From the NCBI RefSeq assembly GCF_024347415.1, contig NZ_AP025476.1:1178001-1242000 (forward strand): a stretch of 64,000 nt of DNA. The letters run 5' to 3'. Under the pieces are notes generated by a model. It searched no databases, was not told the DNA's origin, and was given only the letters and a program-made list of their open reading frames with translations. Positions 52,775-64,000 of the stretch are shown piece after piece (the stretch's first letter is position 1; every line of letters begins with the position of its first letter). The position numbers were made by a program, and so were the translations under genes. Origin of the DNA: Vibrio crassostreae. GTDB lineage: Bacteria > Pseudomonadota > Gammaproteobacteria > Enterobacterales > Vibrionaceae.

Positions 52775-52948
52775 CGCACGTAGAGGTGCAATTATAAAAA
52801 GTAACTTCCGTTGGGGTGATGCCAATGAACGGGAATGAAAGGTGTAATTGCCGAAGTAAATTGTATATCTAAGCAATTTGCTGGGGTTGTGCTCAATAGG
52901 TACAACACTGCCATAGTCTTAATTTTAAACTATGGAGCGCTACTGTAG
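52775..52948 (+). ncRNA. Lysine riboswitch (L-box) aptamer
   Basis: Conserved aptamer features are present in order. P1 opens with GTAG (52780-52783), pairing with CTAC (52940-52943). Next come GAGGTGC, AAGTAAC, GGGGTGATGCC and GCCGAAGTAA, then a long helix AGTAAATTG/CAATTTGCT. A P3-type hairpin GTTGT/ACAAC follows, and P5 is CCATAG/CTATGG before GGAGCGCTACTG. These match the gammaproteobacterial lysine riboswitch. Downstream, an imperfect GGGTGAAGTG/CACTTCCC hairpin (52953-52972) without a long T run may be part of the expression platform, so termination versus translation control is uncertain. Confidence 0.93.
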
Positions 52949-53062
52949 GGTTGGGTGAAGTGTTCACTTCCCTTTCGCTTAGTTCAACATGAGCTTGGTC
53001 AGCCGTATCAAGTTTGTCTGCAGTAGATCTCTAGCCAAATAAAAAACTGGTTTTTGAAGATC

Positions 53063-54655
53063 ATGAATTTAATAGATTTTGCAACATCACCTTTATCTTT
53101 GCTTCCGCCCCTTGTGGCTTTGAGCCTTGCTATTGTTACCCGCCGTGTATTGGTTTCTTTGGGTGTCGGTATCATCATGGGTGCGATTCTACTTGCTGAC
53201 TACTCAGTAGGTAACGCAGTTAGTTACGTGTTTACTAAAGCATCTGGTGTTTTCATCGAAGATGGTGGCATCAACACTTGGAACATGAGCATCATTGCAT
53301 TCCTAATTATTCTTGGAATGACAACGGCATTATTAACACTGTCTGGCGGTACTCGCGCATTCGCGGAGTGGGCACAGTCTCGCGTTAAGAGCAAACGTGG
53401 TTCAAAACTACTTGCTGCTTTCTTAGGTGTATTCATCTTTGTTGATGACTACTTTAACAGCCTAGCGGTTGGTGCTATCTCTCGTCCTGTAACAGACCGT
53501 TTCTACGTATCTCGCGCTAAGCTTGCTTATATCCTAGATTCAACGGCTGCTCCTATGTGTGTGATCATGCCTGCTTCTAGCTGGGGTGCTTACATCATCA
53601 CTATCATTGGTGGCATCTTAGTGACACACGGTGTGACAGAGTATTCGGCACTGGGTGCATACGTTCGTCTTATCCCAATGAACTTCTACGCTGTATTCGC
53701 ACTATTAATGGTGTTTGCAGTGGCATGGTTCGGTCTAGACGTTGGTAAGATGCGTGAGCATGAAATCGAAGCATCTCAAGGCCGTGGCTTTGAAGGCGAC
53801 AACGATCAAAAGCAAGCACACGATCTAAACGAAGAGCTAGATATCGAAGAGAGCGAAAACGGTTCAGTTTCTGATCTGGTTATGCCAATCGTATCGCTAA
53901 TCGTTGCGACGGTTGCCGCGATGCTTTACACCGGTGGCCAAGCGCTTACTGCTGATGGTCAAGCATTTAACCTTCTAGGTGCGTTTGAAAACACGGATGT
54001 AGGTAAGTCACTTGTTTACGGTGGTGTTATCGGCTTAATCGTAGCGCTAGCAACTGTATTCAAACAGAAGCTGTCTATGGCAGACATCGCAAGAACGATG
54101 TGGATTGGTGCAAGCTCTATGTTTGGCGCTATCCTAATTCTTGTGTTCGCTTGGACTATCGGTTCTGTAATCGGCGACATGAAAACAGGTTCTTATCTAT
54201 CGTCTCTAGTAACGGGCAGCATTGATTACCACTGGCTACCAGTTATTTTGTTCCTTCTTGCAGGCGTTATGGCGTTCTCGACAGGTACATCTTGGGGTAC
54301 GTTCGGTATTATGTTACCTATCGCGGGCGACATGGCTGCAGCATCTGACATCGCGCTAATTCTGCCGATGCTAAGTGCGGTTCTAGCGGGTGCTGTATTT
54401 GGTGACCACTGTTCTCCAATCTCAGACACAACGATTCTGTCTTCTACTGGTGCTCGTTGTAACCACATTGACCACGTATCGACTCAGCTTCCATACGCGC
54501 TGTCTGTGGCGTTCGTATCGTGCATTGGTTTCATTACCCTAGGTATGACATCTTCAATTGGCATCGCATTTGGCGCAGCGTCTCTAACGTTTGTTGCTGT
54601 ATGTTTTGCATTGGCTTACTTCTCTCGCTGTAAAATGGCGACGTGCAAAAGCTAA
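53063..54655 (+). CDS. lysW: NhaC-family transporter, candidate lysine transporter LysW
   Basis: This 530-residue polytopic inner-membrane protein belongs to the NhaC Na+/H+ antiporter superfamily, with about 11-12 hydrophobic helices and a cytoplasmic acidic loop at about residues 235-280. A lysine riboswitch lies directly upstream. NhaC-type genes under L-box control were proposed as lysine transporters (LysW) by comparative genomics, and I follow that; many annotations call it a Na+/H+ antiporter. The start is ATG at 53063 (MNLIDFATSPLSLLPP), with GAAGA six bases upstream, rather than the TTG at 53054. A terminator follows. Confidence 0.85.
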   Translation: MNLIDFATSPLSLLPPLVALSLAIVTRRVLVSLGVGIIMGAILLADYSVGNAVSYVFTKASGVFIEDGGINTWNMSIIAFLIILGMTTALLTLSGGTRAFAEWAQSRVKSKRGSKLLAAFLGVFIFVDDYFNSLAVGAISRPVTDRFYVSRAKLAYILDSTAAPMCVIMPASSWGAYIITIIGGILVTHGVTEYSALGAYVRLIPMNFYAVFALLMVFAVAWFGLDVGKMREHEIEASQGRGFEGDNDQKQAHDLNEELDIEESENGSVSDLVMPIVSLIVATVAAMLYTGGQALTADGQAFNLLGAFENTDVGKSLVYGGVIGLIVALATVFKQKLSMADIARTMWIGASSMFGAILILVFAWTIGSVIGDMKTGSYLSSLVTGSIDYHWLPVILFLLAGVMAFSTGTSWGTFGIMLPIAGDMAAASDIALILPMLSAVLAGAVFGDHCSPISDTTILSSTGARCNHIDHVSTQLPYALSVAFVSCIGFITLGMTSSIGIAFGAASLTFVAVCFALAYFSRCKMATCKS

Positions 54656-54682
54656 AATTGAAAGCTAATCAGTAAACTATCA

Positions 54683-54706
54683 GGGAGGCGTTGGCCTCCC
54701 TTTTTT
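54683..54706 (+). terminator. Intrinsic terminator after lysW
   Basis: GGGAGGC pairs perfectly with GCCTCCC around GTTG, followed by six T residues. Confidence 0.93.
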
Positions 54707-54822
54707 GTGCTTGTTAATTTAATTTTAAGTTTCGTGAAAAAAGTTCGAATAAATGGTTGAAAAAGGATCTCAGCTTAGTTAGTGTGGAGATAAGAAAGCA
54801 AACAACTGAAGAGCTTATAAGT

Positions 54823-54870
54823 ATGCGTAAATTAGTAATGAACATTCATCACCATCATCACCCTATCTAG
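54823..54870 (+). CDS. hisL: his operon leader peptide HisL
   Basis: A 15-codon ORF reads MRKLVMNIHHHHHPI and stops at TAG. Five consecutive His codons sense charged tRNA-His: ribosome stalling here when histidine is short shifts the downstream RNA into the antiterminator. It lies 165 bp upstream of hisG, with the attenuator in between. There are only five His codons, against seven in E. coli HisL. Confidence 0.93.
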   Translation: MRKLVMNIHHHHHPI

Positions 54871-54894
54871 TCTTTCGGGGAGATTTACGTATAC

Positions 54895-54978
54895 CCGGGA
54901 GCAAGAATTCTCCCGGAGGTTAAGTCAAAGAATTTAGATTTAAACCCTCGGGATGACAAAGTCTTCCGAGGGTTTTTT
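54895..54978 (+). terminator. his operon attenuator (alternative hairpins)
   Basis: CCGGGAG (54895-54901) pairs with CTCCCGG (54910-54916). The terminator hairpin is AACCCTCGG (54943-54951) with CCGAGGGTT (54966-54974), followed by a T run to 54978. CCCGGAGG in the first stem's right arm can also pair with CCTCGGG in the terminator's left arm, giving the antiterminator. This is the classical his attenuation layout. Confidence 0.9.
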
Positions 54979-55034
54979 AGTTTTAGCGCTTTTAAATAAT
55001 CAATAAATTCAAATATTTGCACAGGGATACAGCA

Positions 55035-55931
55035 ATGCAGACACAACGCCTAAGAATCGCAATTCAAAAGAAAGGTCGCTTAAGTAAAGAGTGCCAAGAC
55101 CTACTTAAAAAATGTGGTGTTAAATTTAACATCATGGGTGAGCGCCTAGTTGTTCATTCACTAAATATGCCAATCGACTTGTTATTAGTTCGTGATGATG
55201 ACATCCCAGGTCTTATCATGGATGGTGTGGTTGACCTTGGTTTCATCGGTGAAAATGAACTGGAAGAAGTTCGTCTAGATCGTGTTGCTCTAAAAGAACC
55301 ATCAGAGTTTCGCACACTACGTCGTTTAGACTTCGGTGGTTGCCGCCTTTCTATCGCTATCAACAAAGACGAAGAATACAACGGTCCACAAGACTTAGCG
55401 GGCAAACGTATTGCGACAACCTACCCACAACTACTTAAAGCCTACATGGATGAGCAGGGTGTTGAATTCAGCACTTGTATGCTAACAGGCTCGGTTGAAG
55501 TCGCTCCTCGCGCTGGCCTTGCAGATGCTATCGCTGATTTAGTTTCTACAGGCGCAACGCTAGAAGCGAATGGCCTAAAAGAAGCAGAAGCTATCTTCCA
55601 ATCGAAAGCAACACTGATTCAACGTGTTGGTGACTTCGATGCAGACAAAACCGCACTGATTGAAAAACTACTGACTCGTATGCAGGGTGTTCAACAAGCG
55701 AAAGAGTCGAAGTACATCATGCTTCACGCGCCAACCTCTCAACTAGAGCAAATTAAAGCGCTACTGCCTGGTGCTGAAGATCCAACGGTTCTTCCTCTAT
55801 CTACAGACAAAGACAAAGTTGCCGTTCACCTAGTAAGTACTGAGAACTTGTTCTGGGAAACAATGGAACAACTTAAAGAGTTGGGTGCAAGCTCGATTCT
55901 AGTATTACCAATCGAAAAAATGATGGGGTAG
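55035..55931 (+). CDS. hisG: ATP phosphoribosyltransferase
   Basis: HisG makes phosphoribosyl-ATP, the first and feedback-inhibited step of histidine synthesis. The 298-residue long-form enzyme carries the C-terminal ACT-like regulatory domain (about residues 225-298). It starts [16 protein letters not shown], with [21 protein letters not shown] as the PRPP-binding block in two parts. I chose ATG at 55035, preceded by AGGGA, over a TTG six codons earlier; this matches E. coli in length. hisD follows with no gap. Confidence 0.97.
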   Translation: MQTQRLRIAIQKKGRLSKECQDLLKKCGVKFNIMGERLVVHSLNMPIDLLLVRDDDIPGLIMDGVVDLGFIGENELEEVRLDRVALKEPSEFRTLRRLDFGGCRLSIAINKDEEYNGPQDLAGKRIATTYPQLLKAYMDEQGVEFSTCMLTGSVEVAPRAGLADAIADLVSTGATLEANGLKEAEAIFQSKATLIQRVGDFDADKTALIEKLLTRMQGVQQAKESKYIMLHAPTSQLEQIKALLPGAEDPTVLPLSTDKDKVAVHLVSTENLFWETMEQLKELGASSILVLPIEKMMG

Positions 55932-55936
55932 TGACG

Positions 55937-57232
55937 ATGAGAACCGTTGTTTGGCAATCTTTAAGTGAATCACAGCAAGACTCGGTATTAGAGCGTCCAG
56001 CTATTACTGAAGGTGCAAACATCACAGCGACTGTTTCTGATGTTATTGCAAAAGTACGAAATGAAGGCGATGCCGCGCTTAAAGAGCTGACTGCAAAGTT
56101 TGATGGTGTGACTCCAGAATCTATTCGAGTCAGTTCAAATGAAATAGAAGAGGCGTGCGCTCGTTTAACACCAGAAATGAAGCAGGCGCTAGAGCAAGCT
56201 TATAGCAACATTGCTAAGTTCCACGAGGCTCAAAAGCCTCAACCGATTAAGGTTGAGACACAACCGGGCGTTGTGTGTGAGCAAGTGACTCGCGCGATTA
56301 ATACTGTTGGCCTTTATATTCCAGGTGGCAGTGCACCACTACCGTCAACGGTTCTTATGTTAGGTGTACCAGCTCAAATTGCAGGTTGTCGTAAGGTGGT
56401 GCTTTGTTCACCTCCGCCAATCGCTGATGAAATCTTGTATGTCGCGAAGCTTTGTAAGATCGACGAGGTTTACAACGTTGGTGGTGGTCAAGCGGTGGCT
56501 GCAATGGCTTACGGTACCGAGAGTGTAGCTAAAGTCGATAAGATCTTCGGCCCTGGCAACGCTTACGTAACGGAAGCGAAACGCCAAGTTAGCAACGACT
56601 TCCGTGGCGCGGCGATTGATATGCCTGCTGGCCCGTCTGAAGTGTTAGTGATTGCCGATGAAACTGCAGATGCAGATTTCATCGCGGCGGATTTACTGAG
56701 CCAAGCGGAGCACGGTCCTGATTCTCAGGTTGTGCTAGTAACACCATCTCCAGTGGTTGCTGACCAAGTAACAGAAGCGGTTCAGAAGCAATTGAAAGAA
56801 CTGTCTCGTGCGAACATCGCTCAGCAAGCATTGGCTTCAAGCTTAATTATCATTGCTGAATCGATCACTCAAGCGATTGCGATTTCGAACTTCTACGGTC
56901 CTGAGCACTTGATTGTTCAAACCAAGAATCCACGTGAATTGCTGCCATTGCTAGATAATGCAGGCTCAATCTTCCTTGGTGACTGGTCTCCAGAATCTGC
57001 AGGTGACTACGCATCAGGCACAAACCACGTTCTTCCGACTTACGGTTACACGAAAACGTATTCAAGCCTGGGTTTAGCTGATTTCTCTAAGAGAATGACG
57101 GTGCAAGAGCTAACGGCTGACGGTTTGAAAGGCCTAGCGCCAACGGTAGTAACAATGGCGGAAGCCGAAGGCTTGGATGCACACAAACGCGCTGTGACTA
57201 TCCGAGTTGAAAAGTTAAATAAAGCGAAATAA
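55937..57232 (+). CDS. hisD: Histidinol dehydrogenase
   Basis: HisD carries out the last two oxidations, histidinol to histidine, with two NAD. The 431-residue zinc enzyme has the signature [30 protein letters not shown] and the zinc and catalytic segment [10 protein letters not shown]. The frame also begins at GTG 55931 overlapping the hisG stop; I prefer ATG at 55937 ([11 protein letters not shown]), which has GGGG upstream. Either is possible. Confidence 0.95.
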   Translation: MRTVVWQSLSESQQDSVLERPAITEGANITATVSDVIAKVRNEGDAALKELTAKFDGVTPESIRVSSNEIEEACARLTPEMKQALEQAYSNIAKFHEAQKPQPIKVETQPGVVCEQVTRAINTVGLYIPGGSAPLPSTVLMLGVPAQIAGCRKVVLCSPPPIADEILYVAKLCKIDEVYNVGGGQAVAAMAYGTESVAKVDKIFGPGNAYVTEAKRQVSNDFRGAAIDMPAGPSEVLVIADETADADFIAADLLSQAEHGPDSQVVLVTPSPVVADQVTEAVQKQLKELSRANIAQQALASSLIIIAESITQAIAISNFYGPEHLIVQTKNPRELLPLLDNAGSIFLGDWSPESAGDYASGTNHVLPTYGYTKTYSSLGLADFSKRMTVQELTADGLKGLAPTVVTMAEAEGLDAHKRAVTIRVEKLNKAK

Positions 57233-57238
57233 GGGTAG

Positions 57239-58282
<1,044 letters not shown>

Positions 58283-58413
58283 CGAAAGGCTTACCAGTAA
58301 TAACATTTGTCAGTTTGAGTTGATTAATCGCAGGCTGGCAAGTGAAACCATTATTTTGGGTTAGCGTTTGATTTTAGCTAGGCCACCAGATTTAAAATTA
58401 AAAGGAAGTTCAA

Positions 58414-59502
58414 GTGAGTAAACAACAGAAAATACTTTTTATAGACCGCGACGGCACCTTAATTGTTGAGCCGCCAGTTGACTTTCAAGTAGACCGTTTA
58501 GACAAGCTAAAATTCGAACCGCTAGTGATTCCTAGCCTGCTTGCACTGCAAGATGCTGGTTACCGTCTAGTGATGGTGACTAACCAAGACGGCCTTGGTA
58601 CCGATAGCTACCCACAAGAAGATTTCGATGCGCCACACAATATGATGATGGAGTTCTTCGAATCTCAAGGCGTTAAGTTTGACGACGTGCTTATTTGCCC
58701 TCACTTTGACGAAGACAACTGCTCTTGCCGTAAGCCTAAGCTAGGCATGGTTAAAGAGTACCTACAAGGTGGTAAAGTCGACTTCCAACATTCTGTTGTG
58801 ATTGGCGATCGAGTGACTGATCTTCAACTTGCAGAGAATATGGCAATCCGCGGTATTCAATATGGCCCTGATGCAGAAACGGAAGGTACGCTTAACTGGC
58901 CACAAATCGTTAAAGATCTGACGGTTAATGCTCGCATTGCTGAAGTGGTTCGTACAACTAAAGAAACCGACATTAAGGTAGCTGTAAACCTTGATGAAAC
59001 CGGTGGTAATAAGATCGATACCGGCATGGGTTTCTTCGACCACATGCTTGATCAAATCGCGACACACGGTGGTTTCCAAATGAACCTAACTGTGAAGGGA
59101 GATCTACACATTGATGATCACCACACAGTGGAAGATACGGCACTTGCGTTAGGCCAAGCTCTAAAAGATGCACTAGGTGACAAACGTGGTATTGGCCGTT
59201 TTGGTTTTAGCCTGCCAATGGATGAGTGTTTGGCTCAGTGTGCGCTAGACCTTTCTGGTCGTCCATACCTGAAGTTCGATGCTAAATTCAGCCGTGAACA
59301 AGTGGGTGATCTTTCAACAGAGATGGTGGTTCACTTCTTCCGTTCTCTAACCGACACTCTGGCTTGTACGCTACACCTTTCTTCTGCTGGCAATAATGAT
59401 CACCACATCATTGAGAGCCTGTTCAAAGCGTTTGGCCGTACTCTTCGCCAAGCAATCAAAGTTGAAGGTAATGAGTTACCAAGCAGCAAAGGCGTCCTGT
59501 AA
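58414..59502 (+). CDS. hisB: Bifunctional histidinol-phosphatase / imidazoleglycerol-phosphate dehydratase
   Basis: HisB catalyses two non-consecutive steps. The N-terminal half (about residues 1-165) is a HAD phosphatase with FIDRDGTL and a [15 protein letters not shown] zinc loop. The C-terminal half is the manganese IGP dehydratase with [16 protein letters not shown] and a second HH motif (NDHHIIES). The 362-residue fused form is typical of gammaproteobacteria. It starts at GTG with AAAGGAAG upstream. hisH follows after 25 bp. Confidence 0.97.
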   Translation: MSKQQKILFIDRDGTLIVEPPVDFQVDRLDKLKFEPLVIPSLLALQDAGYRLVMVTNQDGLGTDSYPQEDFDAPHNMMMEFFESQGVKFDDVLICPHFDEDNCSCRKPKLGMVKEYLQGGKVDFQHSVVIGDRVTDLQLAENMAIRGIQYGPDAETEGTLNWPQIVKDLTVNARIAEVVRTTKETDIKVAVNLDETGGNKIDTGMGFFDHMLDQIATHGGFQMNLTVKGDLHIDDHHTVEDTALALGQALKDALGDKRGIGRFGFSLPMDECLAQCALDLSGRPYLKFDAKFSREQVGDLSTEMVVHFFRSLTDTLACTLHLSSAGNNDHHIIESLFKAFGRTLRQAIKVEGNELPSSKGVL

Positions 59503-59527
59503 GGCTAACGTTAGCAAGGAAAAAACA

Positions 59528-60142
59528 ATGAAAGATCAAAAAGTCGTCATCATTGATACTGGGTGTGCCAACGTTTCTTCGGTTAAATTTGCCATTGAAC
59601 GTTTGGGTTACGCAGTTGAGATTTCAAAAGAACCTGAAGTTGTTCTTGCTGCCGATAAGCTATTCCTGCCCGGTGTAGGTACAGCAAGTGAAGCAATGAA
59701 GAACCTGCAAGAGCGCGACCTTGTCTCTCTTGTGAAGAAAGTAGAGAAGCCTCTGCTTGGTATTTGTTTAGGTATGCAACTGTTAGGCAAATTATCTCAA
59801 GAGAAAGGCCAAAAGGCTGACGAGTTAGTTGAATGCCTAGGTTTGTGTGATGGTGAAGTGCGTCTACTCGAAACGGGCGATTTGCCATTACCACACATGG
59901 GTTGGAACACAGTAACTTCGACACCTAACCATCCTTTGTTTAAAGACATTGAAGAAGGCGAGTATTTCTACTTCGTTCACAGCTTCGCAATGCCAGTGGG
60001 CGACTACACAATCGCACAATGTGATTACGGTAATCCGTTTACAGCGGCGGTTCAAAGTGGCAATTATTATGGTGTTCAGTTCCACCCAGAGCGATCTTCG
60101 AAAGCTGGCTCTAAGCTGATTCAGAACTTCTTGGAATTGTAA
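59528..60142 (+). CDS. hisH: Imidazole glycerol phosphate synthase subunit HisH (glutamine amidotransferase)
   Basis: HisH releases ammonia from glutamine and channels it to HisF. The 204-residue class I amidotransferase has the nucleophile in [11 protein letters not shown] and the His-Glu pair in [10 protein letters not shown]. The frame is open far upstream through hisB, but the ATG at 59528 ([18 protein letters not shown]) has AAGGA before it and gives the family length. It partners with hisF at 60905-61678. Confidence 0.97.
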   Translation: MKDQKVVIIDTGCANVSSVKFAIERLGYAVEISKEPEVVLAADKLFLPGVGTASEAMKNLQERDLVSLVKKVEKPLLGICLGMQLLGKLSQEKGQKADELVECLGLCDGEVRLLETGDLPLPHMGWNTVTSTPNHPLFKDIEEGEYFYFVHSFAMPVGDYTIAQCDYGNPFTAAVQSGNYYGVQFHPERSSKAGSKLIQNFLEL

Positions 60143-60185
60143 TAAGGATTAGGCAGCGGCTAACGTTGCCATATAAGGAATGTAA

Positions 60186-61674
<1,489 letters not shown>

Positions 61675-61678
<4 letters not shown>

Positions 61679-62325
61679 GTTTTGAAACCGCAAGCTTATC
61701 AAAAACAGAAGTAGGCGCATTATCAGAGCGTATTAACTGGGAAAAAGTAGATGGCTTAGTACCAGCTATTGTTCAAGATTACCAATCGAGCCAAGTGTTA
61801 ATGATGGGATACATGAACCCAGCTGCACTTGAGAAAACAGGTGAAACTGGCAATGTGACGTTTTTCTCTCGCACCAAAGAGCGCCTTTGGACGAAAGGTG
61901 AAACGTCAGGCAACGTATTACAACTGCATAACATCGCCTTGGACTGTGACAGCGACACTTTACTGGTTAAAGTTAATCCCATTGGTCCAACGTGCCACAC
62001 AGGTACAACAACGTGTTGGGATGGAGATAAGCAAGAAGAGTCTCAGATGGTGTGGCTTCATCAGCTGGAGCAGCTACTGGCTGCCCGCAAGGACGCAGAC
62101 CCTGAGTCTTCTTATACTGCCAGTCTATATGCCCGTGGCACCAAGCGTATTTCGCAAAAAGTGGGCGAAGAAGGCGTTGAAGTCGCGCTTGCGGCGACGT
62201 CGGGCGATAAGGCGGAACTAGTGTGTGAATCAGCAGATTTGATTTACCACCTAATGGTTCTTCTTCAAGACCAAGGCCTATCGATGAACGACGTGGTAAA
62301 TAAACTTAAAGAGCGTCATAAGTAA
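61675..62325 (+). CDS. hisI: Bifunctional phosphoribosyl-AMP cyclohydrolase / phosphoribosyl-ATP pyrophosphatase
   Basis: HisIE carries out steps two and three of histidine synthesis. The N-terminal cyclohydrolase has WTKGETSGN and the metal-binding [11 protein letters not shown] and CHTGTTTCW motifs. The C-terminal pyrophosphohydrolase has [15 protein letters not shown] and [13 protein letters not shown]. The 216-residue fused form is usual in gammaproteobacteria. It ends the operon, followed by a strong terminator. Confidence 0.97.
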
Positions 62326-62362
62326 GCCTCTTTAGATTTATCGAACCGCGTAAAAAATAGAT

Positions 62363-62398
62363 AAAAGCCCCGTAAACAACCATGTTTACGGGGCTTTT
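62363..62398. terminator. Terminator at the end of the his operon
   Basis: AAAAGCCCCGTAAAC pairs perfectly with GTTTACGGGGCTTTT, a 15-bp stem around six bases. It is symmetric enough to work on both strands. Confidence 0.95.
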
Positions 62399-62437
62399 TA
62401 ATCATCTAAGATATTAATCTACTTAAAAAGCACTGAA

Positions 62438-62488
62438 CCTCGTCATTCCGAGGAGCCTAGGTGACATCAGGAATCTATTTCAGCGCTT
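62438..62488. repeat. REP-like dispersed element (CGTCATTCC type)
   Basis: The sequence runs from CGTCATTCC (62441) through CCTAGG (62456-62461) to CAGGAATC (62468-62475) and TTTCAGCGC. ATTCC and GGAAT are inverted arms about a CCTAGG centre. Short imperfect palindromes with a GTCATTCC/GGAATC frame are dispersed intergenically in several Vibrio genomes. Only one copy lies in this window, so I cannot prove repetition here. Confidence 0.55.
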
Positions 62489-62508
62489 AGCTACCTTAAA
62501 TCTCAGTA

Positions 62509-63033
62509 TTACCCGCAGCACTTTTTATATTTCTTCCCACTACCACAAATGCAAGGGTCATTACGGCCAATCTTGAAGCTCTCTACGGTTTGGTTTAGGC
62601 GAGGGTCAATCTCTGGTTCTGTTAGCTCTTCATGTTCGTTTTCTTGCTCTGGGAACTCGCCATCGATATAAAACCATAGGCCGTTTTCACGAACGAAACG
62701 CGAGCGCTCTTGCATACAGTACTGCGCGCCGTCTTCATTGAAGTAAGCTTTAAATTCAACAAAGCCTTCGTCTTGGTGCGAGCCTGCCGCGGTATCGATG
62801 ACTTCAAGACCTGCCCAATCACTGTCGATAGATTCGGTAATGCCTTCTCTTTGCGACTCAGCATCACAGCTAGGGTGATAGGTAGCAATTACATAATCAA
62901 CCAATCCTAAAACGTGCGCGGAATAACGAGAGCGCATCAGCTGCTCTGGAGTTTCAACTGAGCTGTGATCGAGGTGCGCTGATTCACAGCACTGTTGGTA
63001 AGTATTATTACTACCGCATGGGCATAAAGACAT
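62509..63033 (-). CDS. ychJ: YchJ family (UPF0225) SEC-C motif protein
   Basis: This 174-residue soluble protein has SEC-C-type zinc knuckles at both ends: an N-terminal [13 protein letters not shown] and a C-terminal [17 protein letters not shown]. Between them is an NTF2-like fold with the conserved [18 protein letters not shown] segment, typical of E. coli YchJ. The function is unknown. It is convergent with the his operon, with the REP-like element and terminator between them, and has no close partner gene on its own strand. Confidence 0.92.
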   Translation of the reverse strand: MSLCPCGSNNTYQQCCESAHLDHSSVETPEQLMRSRYSAHVLGLVDYVIATYHPSCDAESQREGITESIDSDWAGLEVIDTAAGSHQDEGFVEFKAYFNEDGAQYCMQERSRFVRENGLWFYIDGEFPEQENEHEELTEPEIDPRLNQTVESFKIGRNDPCICGSGKKYKKCCG

Positions 63034-63151
63034 AGTCAGATCCTGTAAAAATGGCCTCTATTAAGAGGCCATAAATGAATGCGTGGGAGTTTACCAAGAA
63101 ACGATCGCTCACCAAAGCTAAGTTTCTATTGAAGTTGTTGTGTGAATTACG

Positions 63152-64000
63152 CTATTTCAGGGCTGGAGATAATAGTTCTTGGGCCCAAGTCGTCGCTTCG
63201 TCATAAGCTTGACCAAGTTGAGCTTCACTCAGTTTGAGAAGCTGGCGAATACGAGTCGCTTCATCCCAACGAGCTTGTTCATAAGCAACCACCATCGCCA
63301 ACACAGCACCTAACACGCCTTTGCGTTGAATTAAGGCTTGTTTGATCTCTACGTCGATCGGCACCGAATCGAGTACTTGTTTCAATGGTTGGTCAAAGAG
63401 TGAGTCCAATAGAGAGAACATACCGGTCAAAAAGGCTTGTCCAGGCTCAACCTTAACATTCATCTTCTCGACTAAGAGTTCACATTGACGTGCGCGTATT
63501 ACCGCTAAACCATAGAGAGAGTCCGGCTTATCTTCTTTCGCGGAGGCGATAGCCACAAGAGAAACGAACTTACGCAGCTTTTGTTCGCCAAGGTAAATAA
63601 GCGCTTGGCGGAATGAGCGAATCGTCGTTGCTGAACCACCTGCAGAGTTTACGTAGGTAAGTAGCTTATACGACATGGTCACATCAAGCGTAATTAAACG
63701 CTCTACTTCACCAAAGTCGATAGGGTCGTGTGCAATCTCTTTTAACAGCTGAACGGTCGTCAGGAATGCAGGGTTGAGCGCACGCGTTTGGATCATTTCT
63801 GGCTTGCTAAAGAAGTAACCTTGAAAGTAAGTGAAGCCTGCTTTCTTCGCTTCTTGGTATTCTTCGTACGTTTCTACCTTCTCAGCTAGGAACTTGATAT
63901 CTAGCCCTTTGAGGGAGTTCATAAACATCGCTGCTTTGGCAATTGGCGTCAAACGGATATCGAACTTGATAATCGAAACGTAGGGTAAGAAGCGCTTCCA
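63152..64000 (-). CDS. EAL-HDOD signalling protein (partial, N-terminus outside window)
   Basis: The frame runs in from the right edge (WKRFLPYVSIIKFDI) and ends at 63152; about 282 residues are visible. The first ~75 are the C-terminal end of an EAL domain (KFDI in place of the KxD motif, then AEKVETYEEY, YFQGYFFSKP). The rest is an HDOD domain (ITLDVTMSYKLLTYVNSAGG, FRQALIYLGEQKLRKFVSL) that lacks HD catalytic residues, as is normal. This is the YuxH-type arrangement. Whether the EAL part is active cannot be judged, because its N-terminal motifs are not in the window. Confidence 0.9.
   Translation of the reverse strand, partial: WKRFLPYVSIIKFDIRLTPIAKAAMFMNSLKGLDIKFLAEKVETYEEYQEAKKAGFTYFQGYFFSKPEMIQTRALNPAFLTTVQLLKEIAHDPIDFGEVERLITLDVTMSYKLLTYVNSAGGSATTIRSFRQALIYLGEQKLRKFVSLVAIASAKEDKPDSLYGLAVIRARQCELLVEKMNVKVEPGQAFLTGMFSLLDSLFDQPLKQVLDSVPIDVEIKQALIQRKGVLGAVLAMVVAYEQARWDEATRIRQLLKLSEAQLGQAYDEATTWAQELLSPALK

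Noticed and set aside
52953..52972. Classical intrinsic terminator in the lysine riboswitch expression platform
   Set aside because: The hairpin is imperfect and has no T run, so I report it only as a possible platform element.

Overview
The window is a gene-dense, housekeeping-rich piece of a gammaproteobacterial chromosome. Protein sequences and gene order (mfd-PilZ-lolCDE; cysB; ald/lrp-ftsK-lolA-rarA-serS; bioA/bioBFCD; purB-hflD-mnmA; gsk-hns-lysine transporter-his operon) point to Vibrionaceae, almost certainly Vibrio. A Splendidus-clade member is my guess but is not proven by the sequence. I saw no rRNA, tRNA, CRISPR array, prophage or insertion sequence. Both ends cut genes: mfd at the left, an EAL-HDOD gene at the right.

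Layout: 1-3529 (minus) mfd and a small PilZ-like protein. 3757-6895 lolCDE, lipoprotein sorting. 7088-13656 a DUF2062 membrane protein diverging from comEC, then msbA-lpxK-Trm112-kdsB (lipid A/Kdo synthesis and export). 13933-19205 cmk, rpsA with a structured leader, ihfB, lapAB, pyrF. 19310-20973 (minus) miaE and a membrane-anchored coiled-coil protein. 21296-23625 cysB and a predicted methyltransferase. 23784-32423 ald diverging from lrp, then ftsK, lolA, rarA and serS. 32551-38932 (minus) a three-gene phosphorelay resembling V. cholerae VieSAB. 39332-39598 a YbiI-type zinc protein. 39735-44909 the divergent biotin locus with a BirA-type operator. 45023-49922 a small orphan protein, htpX, and purB, hflD, mnmA. 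50127-52408 a small acidic protein, gsk and hns. 52775-54655 a lysine riboswitch and NhaC-family transporter. 54823-62325 the his leader, attenuator and hisGDCBHAFIE. 62363-64000 a terminator, a REP-like repeat, a YchJ-type SEC-C protein and part of an EAL-HDOD gene.

Functionally the region covers envelope biogenesis (LolCDE/LolA, MsbA, LpxK, KdsB, LapAB), translation and RNA modification (S1, SerRS, MnmA, MiaE, Trm112), DNA repair and segregation (Mfd, RarA, FtsK, ComEC), global regulators (IHF-beta, CysB, Lrp, H-NS), amino-acid and biotin metabolism, and c-di-GMP signalling. RNA or DNA regulation visible directly includes the lysine riboswitch, the His-codon leader with attenuator, the rpsA leader with GGA-loop hairpins, the bio operator and several palindromes in divergent intergenic regions. 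The most notable departure from known systems is the VieSAB-like operon, whose VieA homologue keeps the phosphodiesterase residues but ends without the DNA-binding domain.
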